A DNA stretch of 6,619 bases, taken from Paracoccaceae bacterium. GTDB lineage: Bacteria; Pseudomonadota; Alphaproteobacteria; Rhodobacterales; Rhodobacteraceae. Positions 1-6,151 of this stretch are shown piece after piece. The stretch covers positions 1 to 6,619 of the forward strand of contig DOHJ01000251.1 in assembly GCA_003535335.1 (NCBI GenBank). The letters run 5' to 3'. A model generated the notes under the pieces. The model searched no databases, was not told the origin of the DNA, and saw nothing but the letters and a program-made list of their open reading frames with translations. Position 1 is the first letter of the stretch; each line of letters opens with the position of its first letter. Position numbers and translations under genes: made by a program.

Positions 1-1
1 C

Positions 2-3000
2 GCGGCTAATGAAATGGGCAAAAAAACCGTTGCGCTTTTTGCCGACGAGGATAAACTGGGTCTGCACCGGTTCAAAGCCGACGAAGCTTACCGGATTGGC
101 GAAGGTCTGGGGCCGGTCGCTGCGTATCTGAGTATCGAAGAAATCATCCGGGTTGCCAAAATGTCTGGCGCGGATGCAATCCATCCGGGTTACGGCCTGC
201 TGTCTGAAAACCCTGATTTTGTTGACGCTTGCGTTGCTGCCGGCATCACTTTCATCGGCCCCAAAGCCGAAACCATGCGCAAACTGGGCGACAAGGCCTC
301 GGCGCGTGATGTGGCAATCGAGGCCGGTGTTCCGGTGATCCCCGCCACCGAGGTTTTGGGCGATGATATGGAAAAAATCAAAGCCCAAGCCGGCGAAATT
401 GGCTATCCGCTGATGCTAAAGGCCAGCTGGGGCGGTGGCGGGCGCGGCATGCGGGCGATCTTGTCCGAGGATGAGTTAGAGGAAAAAGTGCTGGAGGGGC
501 GCCGCGAGGCTGCCGCCGCCTTTGGCAATGACGAAGGTTATCTGGAAAAGATGATCATTCGCGCCCGCCACGTCGAAGTGCAAATCCTGGGCGACCGGTT
601 CGGCGAGATTTACCACCTGTTTGAACGTGATTGTTCGGTGCAGCGGCGCAATCAAAAAGTGGTTGAACGCGCCCCTGCCCCGTATTTGTCCGAAGAACAA
701 CGCACCGAAATCTGTGATCTGGGGCGCAAGATTTGCCAGCACGTTGGTTATGAATGCGCTGGCACCGTTGAATTCCTGATGGATATGGACACCGGCAGCT
801 TCCATTTCATCGAGGTAAACCCGCGCGTGCAGGTCGAGCACACCGTCACCGAAGAAGTTACCGGCATTGACATCGTCCAAGCCCAAATCCTGATTGCCGA
901 GGGTAAAACCATTGCGCAGGCCACCGGCAAAGCCAGCCAGTCCGAGGTCCATTTGAACGGTCACGCCATACAATGCCGCATCACCACCGAGGATCCGCAG
1001 AACAATTTCATCCCCGATTACGGCCGCATCACGGCCTATCGTTCGGCCACAGGCATGGGTATCCGGCTGGATGGCGGCACAATTTATGCAGGCGGGGTGA
1101 TCACCCGTTATTACGACAGTCTGCTGGTGAAAATCACCGCCAAGGCCCAAACCCCCGAAGCCGCGATTGCCCGAATGGACCGTGCCTTACGTGAATTTCG
1201 GGTGCGCGGCGTTTCCACCAACATCGCCTTTGTCGAAAACCTGCTGCAACACCCGATATTTCTGGACAACACCTACACAACCAAATTCATCGACAACACG
1301 CCCGAATTGTTCAAATTTAAAAAACGCCGTGACCGCGCCACTAAAATCCTGACTTACATCGCCGACATCACGGTTAACGGGCACCCTGAAACAGATAACC
1401 GGCCCAAACCGGCGGCACAGCTGAAAACCCCGCAGCCCCCTGCCCCACGGGGTCAGCCGGCCAAAGGCACGCGTAATCTGCTGGAAGAAAAAGGCCCGCA
1501 AGCCGTGGCCGACTGGATGGCGGCCCAAAAACAACTGCTGCTGACCGACACCACCATGCGCGACGGGCATCAATCGCTCCTTGCCACCCGCATGCGCAGC
1601 ATCGACATGATCCGCGTGGCCCCGACCTATGCCGCCAACATGGGCCAGCTGTTTTCGATCGAATGCTGGGGCGGTGCCACTTTTGATGTGGCCTACCGGT
1701 TCTTGCAGGAATGCCCGTGGCAGCGGCTGCGCGATTTGCGCAAAGCCATGCCAAATGTAATGAGCCAGATGTTGTTGCGTGCCAGCAATGGCGTTGGCTA
1801 TACCAATTACCCCGATAACGTGGTGCAGGAATTTGTGCGTCAGGCCGCGGCAAGCGGGGTTGATGTGTTCCGTGTGTTCGACAGCCTGAACTGGGTTGAA
1901 AACATGCGCGTGGCCATGGATGCGGTAATTGCCGCCGATAAGGTTTGCGAAGGCACAATTTGCTACACCGGCGACATCCTGAACCCGGATCGGGCCAAAT
2001 ATAACCTGAAATATTACGTTGCAATGGGTCAGGACTTAAAGGCCGCCGGTGCCCATGTTCTGGGGCTAAAAGACATGGCCGGATTGCTAAAACCGGCCTC
2101 GGCCGCCGTGCTGGTGCGCGCCCTGAAACAAGAGGTCGGCCTGCCGATCCATTTCCACACCCACGACACATCCGGCATTGCCGGCGCAACCATTTTGGCC
2201 GCGTCCGACGCGGGCGTTGATGCGGTCGATGTGGCAATGGACGCCTTTTCGGGCAGCACCTCGCAGCCCTGCATGGGATCCATCATCGAGGCCCTGCGCC
2301 ACACCCCGCGCGATACCGGCATCGACATTGCCAAGGTGCGCCAGATCTCGGACTACTGGGAGGCCGTGCGCGCGCAATACGTGGCCTTTGAAAGCGGCTT
2401 GGCGGCCCCGGCTTCCGAGGTTTACCTGCACGAAATGCCCGGTGGACAGTTCACCAACCTGAAAGCACAGGCGCGCAGCTTGGGGCTTGAAGATCGCTGG
2501 CACGAAGTGGCCCAAACCTATGCCGATGTGAACCAGATGTTTGGCGATATCGTCAAGGTTACCCCGTCCTCCAAGGTGGTTGGCGATATGGCCCTGATGA
2601 TGGTGGCACAGGAACTGACCCGCGAGCAGGTAGAAGACCCCGCTATTGATGTCTCCTTTCCCGATAGCGTGGTTGATATGATGCGTGGCAATCTGGGCCA
2701 GCCTCCAAATGGGTTCCCGGCTCCGCTGATTGCAAAGGTGCTTAAGGGCGATGCCCCCAACACCAATCGCCCCGGCGCGCATCTGGAACCCGTCGATCTC
2801 GAGGCCACCCGTACAGCCCTGTCAAAAGAGCTGGAAGGCTTCAAAGTCGATGATGAAGACCTGAACGGTTACCTGATGTACCCCAAGGTTTTTCTAGATT
2901 ACATGGGGCGCCACCGGCAATACGGCCCCGTACGGGCCCTGCCAACCCAGACCTTTTTCTACGGCATGGAATCGGGCGAGGAAATCACGGCTGAAATTGA

Positions 3001-3379
3001 TCCCGGCAAAACCCTTGAAATCCGCCTGCAGGCTGTTGGCGAAACCAACGAGGATGGCGATGTTAAGGTCTTTTTCGAACTTAACGGCCAGCCGCGCAGC
3101 ATTATGGTGCCAAACCGTCTGATCAAATCCCAAACCGCCCAACGCCCCAAAGCCGAGGAAGGCAATGCCAACCACATCGGCGCACCAATGCCCGGCGTTG
3201 TGGCCACCATTGCGGTTTCTGCCGGGCAGGAAATCCACGAAGGTGATCTGTTGCTGACAATTGAAGCAATGAAAATGGAAACCGGTATTCATGCGGAACG
3301 TGACGCGGTGGTCAAGGCCGTGCATGTTCACGCGGGCGGACAGATCGACGCCAAGGATTTGATGATCGAGCTGGAATAA
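2..3379 (+). CDS. pyc: Pyruvate carboxylase, 5'-truncated by window edge
   Basis: Biotin-dependent cytoplasmic enzyme that carboxylates pyruvate to oxaloacetate using ATP and bicarbonate; anaplerotic for the TCA cycle. The frame is open to the left edge, and bases 2-13 encode AANE, which precedes MGKKTVA in the family. The ATG at 14 is therefore internal, and about 20 codons are missing. Counting from that ATG (1121 residues): biotin carboxylase with ATP-grasp loop KASWGGGGRGMR (136-147) and EVNPRVQVEH (267-276); a Pro/Ala-rich linker near 463-480; carboxyltransferase starting at LTDTTMRDGHQS (510-521), with metal ligand D517, carbamylated-Lys candidate K686, HTH metal ligands H715/H717 and T850 in TPSSKVVGD; C-terminal biotinyl domain with EAMKMET, biotin acceptor K1087, 34 residues from the end. 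From this point on, these residues keep a constant offset of 32 from the R. etli numbering I recall (D549, K718, H747/H749, T882, K1119). All catalytic residues checked are present, so it should be functional. The single-chain architecture argues against a split oxaloacetate decarboxylase or an acyl-CoA carboxylase. Confidence 0.97.
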   Translation, partial: AANEMGKKTVALFADEDKLGLHRFKADEAYRIGEGLGPVAAYLSIEEIIRVAKMSGADAIHPGYGLLSENPDFVDACVAAGITFIGPKAETMRKLGDKASARDVAIEAGVPVIPATEVLGDDMEKIKAQAGEIGYPLMLKASWGGGGRGMRAILSEDELEEKVLEGRREAAAAFGNDEGYLEKMIIRARHVEVQILGDRFGEIYHLFERDCSVQRRNQKVVERAPAPYLSEEQRTEICDLGRKICQHVGYECAGTVEFLMDMDTGSFHFIEVNPRVQVEHTVTEEVTGIDIVQAQILIAEGKTIAQATGKASQSEVHLNGHAIQCRITTEDPQNNFIPDYGRITAYRSATGMGIRLDGGTIYAGGVITRYYDSLLVKITAKAQTPEAAIARMDRALREFRVRGVSTNIAFVENLLQHPIFLDNTYTTKFIDNTPELFKFKKRRDRATKILTYIADITVNGHPETDNRPKPAAQLKTPQPPAPRGQPAKGTRNLLEEKGPQAVADWMAAQKQLLLTDTTMRDGHQSLLATRMRSIDMIRVAPTYAANMGQLFSIECWGGATFDVAYRFLQECPWQRLRDLRKAMPNVMSQMLLRASNGVGYTNYPDNVVQEFVRQAAASGVDVFRVFDSLNWVENMRVAMDAVIAADKVCEGTICYTGDILNPDRAKYNLKYYVAMGQDLKAAGAHVLGLKDMAGLLKPASAAVLVRALKQEVGLPIHFHTHDTSGIAGATILAASDAGVDAVDVAMDAFSGSTSQPCMGSIIEALRHTPRDTGIDIAKVRQISDYWEAVRAQYVAFESGLAAPASEVYLHEMPGGQFTNLKAQARSLGLEDRWHEVAQTYADVNQMFGDIVKVTPSSKVVGDMALMMVAQELTREQVEDPAIDVSFPDSVVDMMRGNLGQPPNGFPAPLIAKVLKGDAPNTNRPGAHLEPVDLEATRTALSKELEGFKVDDEDLNGYLMYPKVFLDYMGRHRQYGPVRALPTQTFFYGMESGEEITAEIDPGKTLEIRLQAVGETNEDGDVKVFFELNGQPRSIMVPNRLIKSQTAQRPKAEEGNANHIGAPMPGVVATIAVSAGQEIHEGDLLLTIEAMKMETGIHAERDAVVKAVHVHAGGQIDAKDLMIELE

Positions 3380-3419
3380 CAAAACCAACGTCCCAGCTTC
3401 TTCTTGCTCCAAATACCTG

Positions 3420-3486
3420 CGCCGCAGGCAAGCCCTCGCCTTCAGACCTCAGTCTGAAGGCGAGGGTCGACGCACAAACTGCGGCG
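3420..3486. repeat. Nested inverted repeat downstream of pyc
   Basis: A perfect 15-bp inverted repeat (3433-3447 and 3452-3466, arm CCCTCGCCTTCAGAC) is separated by only four bases, CTCA. An outer 8-bp inverted repeat, CGCCGCAG (3420-3427) and CTGCGGCG (3479-3486), encloses it, with 5 unpaired bases on the left and 12 on the right. As RNA this would be a very stable hairpin about 40 bases after the pyc stop. It is not followed by a T run, so it is not a standard intrinsic terminator, though it could protect the pyc 3' end or stop convergent transcripts. The nested layout also suits a dispersed intergenic palindromic repeat. The inverted repeats are seen directly; the role is inferred. Confidence 0.8.
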
Positions 3487-3541
3487 AAACCCTCTAAATC
3501 AAGAAACCACAATCTTTTTTACAGCCAAACCCATTTTCCAC

Positions 3542-3571
3542 TTGCAGCCCAAAATTCCAACGCTATATATC
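3542..3571 (+). promoter_or_regulatory. Possible promoter for tRNA-Gly
   Basis: A -10-like TATATA (3564-3569) lies within GCTATATATC, close to the GCTANAWC form I recall for alphaproteobacterial housekeeping promoters. A weak -35, TTGCAG (3542-3547), lies 16 bases upstream. Transcription would begin near 3576-3578, about a dozen bases before the mature tRNA 5' end, a plausible leader for RNase P. The -35 matches the TTGACA consensus only in its first three bases. Confidence 0.4.
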
Positions 3572-3589
3572 GCCAGACCATTTGGTTAA

Positions 3590-3664
3590 GCGGGCGTAGC
3601 TCAGGGGTAGAGCATAACCTTGCCAAGGTTAGGGTCGGGCGTTCGAATCGCCTCGCCCGCTCCA
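3590..3664 (+). tRNA. tRNA-Gly, anticodon GCC
   Basis: A complete 75-base cloverleaf can be folded by eye. The acceptor stem is GCGGGCG (3590-3596) with CGCCCGC (3654-3660). The D stem is GCTC (3599-3602) with GAGC (3610-3613). The anticodon stem is TAACC (3615-3619) with GGTTA (3627-3631) around loop TTGCCAA, giving anticodon GCC at 3622-3624, which reads glycine codons GGC and GGU. The T stem is GGGCG (3637-3641) with CGCCT (3649-3653), including one G-U pair, around loop TTCGAAT. The discriminator base is T3661, as expected for bacterial tRNA-Gly, and the CCA end (3662-3664) is encoded in the DNA. Confidence 0.98.
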
Positions 3665-3672
3665 GATGAAAA

Positions 3673-3714
3673 ACAAACCGGCGCGGTGCTTTGGCATGGC
3701 GCCGTTTGTGGTTT
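3673..3714 (+). terminator. Possible terminator hairpin after tRNA-Gly
   Basis: Bases 3673-3684 (ACAAACCGGCGC) pair with 3699-3709 (GCGCCGTTTGT) in an 11-bp stem with one bulged C at 3678. The 14-base loop holds an inner TGC/GCA pair. It begins nine bases after the tRNA CCA end and is followed by GGTTT, a poor T tract. The hairpin is directly visible; its role as tRNA terminator is inferred from position, and the weak T run lowers confidence. Confidence 0.4.
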
Positions 3715-3748
3715 CAGCCACATCCCCGCATTAAAGCATGATCCGGAC

Positions 3749-3777
3749 TTGGATTTACCATACCCGCCCCCTATAAA
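3749..3777 (+). promoter_or_regulatory. Likely sigma-70-type promoter for hisB
   Basis: TTGGAT (3749-3754) and TATAAA (3772-3777) are separated by exactly 17 bases and sit just upstream of hisB. Transcription would start near 3784, leaving a leader of about 22 bases, too short for a histidine leader peptide or attenuator. The -10 is strong, while the -35 shares only TTG with the consensus. It would drive hisB, the peroxiredoxin gene and hisH. Confidence 0.5.
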
Positions 3778-3795
3778 AACCCTGTAACCCACTCC

Positions 3796-3800
3796 GGAGG
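3796..3800 (+). promoter_or_regulatory. Ribosome binding site of hisB
   Basis: A full GGAGG lies five bases before the ATG at 3806, which supports that start codon. Confidence 0.8.
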
Positions 3801-3805
3801 CTAAA

Positions 3806-4393
3806 ATGCGCACAGCAAAGATCACCCGAAAAACCGCAGAAACCGATATTTCAGTTGCGATCAATCTGGATGGCACCGGCGTTTACAATAATGAAACCGG
3901 TGTTGGTTTCTTTGACCACATGCTGGACCAGCTCTCGCGCCATTCCTTGGTCGACATCACCGTGCGCGCCTCTGGCGATTTACACATCGACGATCACCAC
4001 ACCGTCGAGGATGTCGGCATTGCGCTGGGTCAGGCGCTGGTTGCCGCTGTTGGTGATAAATGTGGCATCCGGCGTTACGGCGATTGCCATCTGGCCATGG
4101 ATGACGCCCAAGTGCGTTGCGCGCTGGATCTGTCGGCGCGCCCCTACCTGATTTGCAATCTGGAAATGCCCACAGCCAAAATCGGCACTTTTGACACCGA
4201 ACTGGTGCGCGAGTTTTTTCAGGCCCTGTCGACCCACGGCGGCATCACCTTGCACATTGACCGCCTGCATGGCTTCAACAGCCACCACATCGCCGAGGCC
4301 GCGTTCAAGGCTGTGGCCCGCGCACTTCGGATCGCGCTGGAAACAGATCCGCGCAAGGCCGATGCAATTCCGTCGACCAAAGGCATGCTGTAA
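3806..4393 (+). CDS. hisB: Imidazoleglycerol-phosphate dehydratase
   Basis: Catalyses the sixth step of histidine biosynthesis in the cytoplasm: dehydration of imidazole glycerol phosphate to imidazole acetol phosphate. The family enzyme is a Mn-dependent 24-mer. The 195-residue product is the normal length for the monofunctional bacterial form and lacks the N-terminal histidinol-phosphate phosphatase domain fused to it in E. coli. Visible motifs are [15 protein letters not shown] (32-46), the metal-binding DDHHTVED (62-69), [15 protein letters not shown] (155-169) with the second histidine pair H160/H161 and E164, and the C-terminal STKG (190-193). The ATG at 3806 is supported by GGAGG five bases upstream and by the usual family N-terminus ([14 protein letters not shown]). 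It is probably first in a transcript with the peroxiredoxin gene and hisH. No anomaly was seen. Confidence 0.98.
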   Translation: MRTAKITRKTAETDISVAINLDGTGVYNNETGVGFFDHMLDQLSRHSLVDITVRASGDLHIDDHHTVEDVGIALGQALVAAVGDKCGIRRYGDCHLAMDDAQVRCALDLSARPYLICNLEMPTAKIGTFDTELVREFFQALSTHGGITLHIDRLHGFNSHHIAEAAFKAVARALRIALETDPRKADAIPSTKGML

Positions 4394-4429
4394 CCATAAA
4401 ATTGCTGCGAAAATCAAAAGGGAAACACT

Positions 4430-5002
4430 ATGGCCGCCGACGTAATCAATTGGGATAATATTCCAAAACCGCCAGAAGATCGCCGGGCCGAACATATAAC
4501 CGGAACCGCGCTGCCGCCTGTCTGCCTGACCAGCACAGATGGGGTTGAAATCAATCTGGCCGATTTGCGCGGCACCAGCGTGATTTACGCCTATCCGCTG
4601 ATGTCGCGCCCCGATGTTGCGCCACCTGAGGGCTGGGAAAACATCCCCGGTGCCAAAGGCTGCACCCCGCAAAGCTGCGCTTACCGGGATCATTATCAGG
4701 ATTTAAAAACCGCCGGTGCCGATAATATTTTCGGCCTTTCGGTGCAAGACACCGATTACCAGCGCGAGGCCGTCGCGCGGCTGCACCTGCCGTTTCCGTT
4801 GCTGTCAGACAGCGATTATATGCTGACCCGCGTCATCAGCCTGCCAACCACACAGGTCGAAGGACGTTATTTGCTGAACCGGCTGACCATGCTGCTTGAG
4901 GATAACGAAATTGTCAAAATCCACTATCCGGTCTATCCGCCGGATCAGGATGCCGAAAATGTGTTGAACTGGTTGCAAAATAAAAAGGACACCCCGTGTT
5001 AA
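4430..5002 (+). CDS. BCP/PrxQ-like peroxiredoxin (AhpC/TSA, redoxin fold)
   Basis: Predicted cytoplasmic thiol peroxidase reducing hydrogen peroxide or organic hydroperoxides; no signal peptide. In this 190-residue protein a redoxin start (GTALPPVCLTSTDG, near 25-38) and a beta strand with YAYP (near 54-57) lead to GCTPQSCAYRD. C78 and C83 form the CX4C pair of the BCP/PrxQ type, so by analogy C78 is peroxidatic and C83 resolving. Between YAYP and the cysteines lie roughly 15 extra residues (containing RPDVAPPEGWENIPGA) compared with short BCP proteins, which helps explain the length against about 155 for E. coli BCP. GLSVQDTDYQREA and LPFPLLSD follow, as in related redoxins. It starts 36 bases after hisB, with AAGGGA (4418-4423) before ATG 4430. 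Its end overlaps the hisH start, so it is probably co-transcribed with his genes, although it has no known role in the pathway. Exact substrate and reductant cannot be read from sequence. Confidence 0.88.
   Translation: MAADVINWDNIPKPPEDRRAEHITGTALPPVCLTSTDGVEINLADLRGTSVIYAYPLMSRPDVAPPEGWENIPGAKGCTPQSCAYRDHYQDLKTAGADNIFGLSVQDTDYQREAVARLHLPFPLLSDSDYMLTRVISLPTTQVEGRYLLNRLTMLLEDNEIVKIHYPVYPPDQDAENVLNWLQNKKDTPC
4985..4998 (+). promoter_or_regulatory. Ribosome binding site and GTG start of hisH
   Basis: AAGGA (4985-4989) lies six bases before GTG at 4996-4998. This fixes the hisH start inside the last codons of the peroxiredoxin gene, whose stop is 5000-5002. No in-frame ATG nearby would give the conserved N-terminus LTVLIDYDSGNLHS. 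The seven-base overlap suggests translational coupling. Confidence 0.75.
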
Positions 5003-5634
5003 CTGTTCTCATTGATTATGATTCCGGCAACCTGCATTCGGCCGAAAAAGCCTTTCAACGCATGGCAGCGGAATCCGGCACAGGCAAGGTGATCGTCAGC
5101 TCCTCGCCCGAGGATGTTCTGCGGGCTGACCGCATCGTTTTGCCCGGTGACGGGGCCTTTGCGGCCTGCAAAAAAGAACTGTTCGATCATACCGGCCTGT
5201 TCGAGGCCACCCGCGAAATGGTCATCGACAAAGCAAGGCCGTTTTTGGGGATTTGCGTTGGCATGCAGATGATGGCCAGCTGGGGGCGCGAATACGAGGA
5301 CACCCGCGGCTTTGACTGGATCAGCGGTGAAGTTATCAAAATTGATCCGTCCGACCCGAGCCTGAAAGTGCCGCATATGGGCTGGAATGATCTGGTACTG
5401 GACAACCCGCATCCGGTGCTGGAGGGCATCCGGAACGGTGATCACGCCTATTTTGTGCACAGCTATAAATATGTGGCCCAAAACCCGTCTGAACGTCTGG
5501 CCCACGTGGATTACGGCGGCGATGTGACCGCGATTATCGGCCGTGACAACATGCTGGGCATGCAGTTTCATCCGGAAAAAAGCCAAAGCGCGGGGCTGCG
5601 GCTGATTTCCAATTTTCTAGGCTGGAAACCCTGA
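4996..5634 (+). CDS. hisH: Imidazole glycerol phosphate synthase, glutaminase subunit
   Basis: Class I glutamine amidotransferase subunit that hydrolyses glutamine and channels ammonia to the HisF cyclase; HisHF converts PRFAR to imidazole glycerol phosphate and AICAR, step five of histidine synthesis. The 212 residues are normal for the family. Visible are the N-terminal IDYDSGNLHSAEKAF, the oxyanion-strand region LPGDGAF (49-55), the nucleophile elbow GICVGMQ with C87, and MQFHPEKSQ with H192 and E194, completing the Cys-His-Glu triad. The GTG start is chosen from the ribosome binding site and the conserved N-terminus. It overlaps the upstream peroxiredoxin gene by seven bases, so it is probably expressed from the hisB promoter. 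Its TGA abuts the stop codon of the opposite-strand DUF2147 gene with no gap, so any terminator must lie inside that gene. The partner hisF is not in the window. Confidence 0.97.
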   Translation: MLTVLIDYDSGNLHSAEKAFQRMAAESGTGKVIVSSSPEDVLRADRIVLPGDGAFAACKKELFDHTGLFEATREMVIDKARPFLGICVGMQMMASWGREYEDTRGFDWISGEVIKIDPSDPSLKVPHMGWNDLVLDNPHPVLEGIRNGDHAYFVHSYKYVAQNPSERLAHVDYGGDVTAIIGRDNMLGMQFHPEKSQSAGLRLISNFLGWKP

Positions 5635-6018
5635 TTACTTAACCCGTGTCCATGTTTGTTTTTTGCAAATAATGCCCCAGCAGCCGGAAACATAGAGTTT
5701 GTTACCGCTAAGGCTCATCTTGGATTTGTAAACCTTGTCTTTCGAGGGTTGCCAGATTTGGCCACCGCTGTAATGTCCGCCGCCATCAGCAACCATATCC
5801 CAAACCAGCTTGCGGCCCAGATTTGGTGATTTGTATTCCGCGCCAGCCTTGAAACTCCGCGCAATTTTGCCGCATAGCTTGGCACCGCAGCTGCTAAATT
5901 TCACATGGGCATAGGCCCCGTCATCCACTTGGGTTTTCCAGATGCCAATGACCGGATCGGCCAGAACCGGAGCACCAAAGCCGAAAACAAACGCCAATAT
6001 TAACCCGAATTTTTGCAT
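5635..6018 (-). CDS. Secreted DUF2147 family protein
   Basis: A 127-residue protein of unknown function, probably periplasmic. Residues 1-20 form a Sec signal peptide: a short basic start (MQK), a hydrophobic core (FGLILAFVFGFG) and a VLA cleavage site before D21. The mature part resembles DUF2147: GIWKT (25-29), LCGKIARSF (48-56), YSGGQIWQPSKDKVY (83-97), a Lys/Ser/Leu-rich strand, then GCWGIICKKQTWTRV (112-126). Four cysteines form two CX4C pairs (C44/C49 and C113/C118), which could make disulfides outside the cytoplasm. The fold is expected to be a small beta-barrel, but no reaction is established. The ATG at 6018 is supported by GGGAGGA (complement of 6026-6032), seven bases away. The gene runs against hisH and away from hisA, so it is not part of a his transcript. 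The family call is from recalled motif patterns. Confidence 0.85.
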   Translation of the reverse strand: MQKFGLILAFVFGFGAPVLADPVIGIWKTQVDDGAYAHVKFSSCGAKLCGKIARSFKAGAEYKSPNLGRKLVWDMVADGGGHYSGGQIWQPSKDKVYKSKMSLSGNKLYVSGCWGIICKKQTWTRVK

Positions 6019-6025
6019 TATTATA

Positions 6026-6032
6026 TCCTCCC
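6026..6032 (-). promoter_or_regulatory. Ribosome binding site of the DUF2147 gene
   Basis: Read on the minus strand, GGGAGGA precedes the ATG (complement of 6016-6018) by seven bases. It is a strong site that fixes the start and suggests the gene is well translated. Confidence 0.75.
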
Positions 6033-6085
6033 GTTAAACTATCCCGCCACACTGGGCCGTTGAATTTGTTCTGGCAAGCAAAACT

Positions 6086-6114
6086 TTGACCGCTACATTG
6101 TTTTGCATTTTCAA
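6086..6114 (+). promoter_or_regulatory. Tentative hisA promoter
   Basis: TTGACC (6086-6091) is a good -35 on the plus strand. Seventeen bases further, TTTCAA (6109-6114) is a poor -10 with three of six matches. If real, transcription would start near 6121, the inverted TGCAAAACAA copy (6098-6107) would lie in the promoter spacer and the next copy just after the start site. hisA needs some promoter here because the gene to its left points the other way. Confidence 0.3.
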
Positions 6115-6151
6115 ACCAATCGTGCAAAACAACGCTTGAATGCAAAACAAC
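6098..6151. repeat. Three copies of TGCAAAACAA upstream of hisA
   Basis: TGCAAAACAA occurs at 6123-6132 and again at 6141-6150; with the following C the direct repeat is 11 bases, 18 bases apart. A perfect inverted copy, TTGTTTTGCA, is at 6098-6107. The inverted copy and the first direct copy are 10-bp arms around a 15-base spacer. The last copy ends 12 bases before the hisA ATG, next to its weak ribosome binding site. A partial fourth match, GCAAAAC, is at 6078-6084. Position between two divergent genes suggests operators for a DNA-binding regulator, which I cannot name. Confidence 0.7.

Larger units (their letters stand above)
3380..3589. other. Gene-free spacer between pyc and tRNA-Gly
   Basis: This 210-base spacer carries no credible coding sequence. 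The minus-strand ORF at 3312-3512 runs through the palindrome and into the pyc end, with no ribosome binding site or family resemblance that I can see. The identifiable contents are the nested inverted repeat (3420-3486) and a possible tRNA promoter (3542-3571). Between them the sequence is fairly AT-rich and includes a run of six T at 3515-3520, with no hairpin directly before it. Confidence 0.7.

Noticed and set aside
1374..2237. Long minus-strand open frame (287 codons) opposite pyc, and similar ones at 476-1150, 2087-2782 and 2894-3412
   Set aside because: They lie fully or almost fully opposite a gene with every expected motif, their products are unusual in composition (rich in Arg, Pro or His), and they resemble no family I know. 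Long antisense frames are common opposite GC-rich genes.
3433..3466. Palindrome after pyc as a standard intrinsic terminator
   Set aside because: The base of the stem is followed by TCGACGCAC, with no T run. It may still affect RNA 3' ends, but the classic signature is absent.
3590..3664. tRNA-Gly as an integration site for a mobile element
   Set aside because: No second copy of the tRNA 3' end and no integrase or element-like genes are present; the right side is histidine genes.
3778..3805. Histidine leader-peptide attenuator before hisB
   Set aside because: The leader predicted from the 3749-3777 promoter is only about 22 bases, with no His codon run and no alternative hairpins.
3601..3876. 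Minus-strand 91-codon frame crossing the tRNA and the hisB start
   Set aside because: Its C-terminal part is the antisense of tRNA-Gly, a known source of spurious proteins with a GEAIRTPDP-like string. It also overlaps the hisB promoter and start.
3980..4693. Minus-strand 237-codon frame spanning hisB and the peroxiredoxin gene
   Set aside because: It overlaps two well-supported genes on the other strand and shows no recognisable domain or ribosome binding site.
6078..6107. Short-chain acyl-CoA regulator (RamB/PccR-type, TTTGCAAA) site before hisA
   Set aside because: GCAAAACTTTG and TTTTGCATTTT resemble parts of the recalled motif, but no complete TTTGCAAA palindrome is present and there is no functional link to histidine genes.
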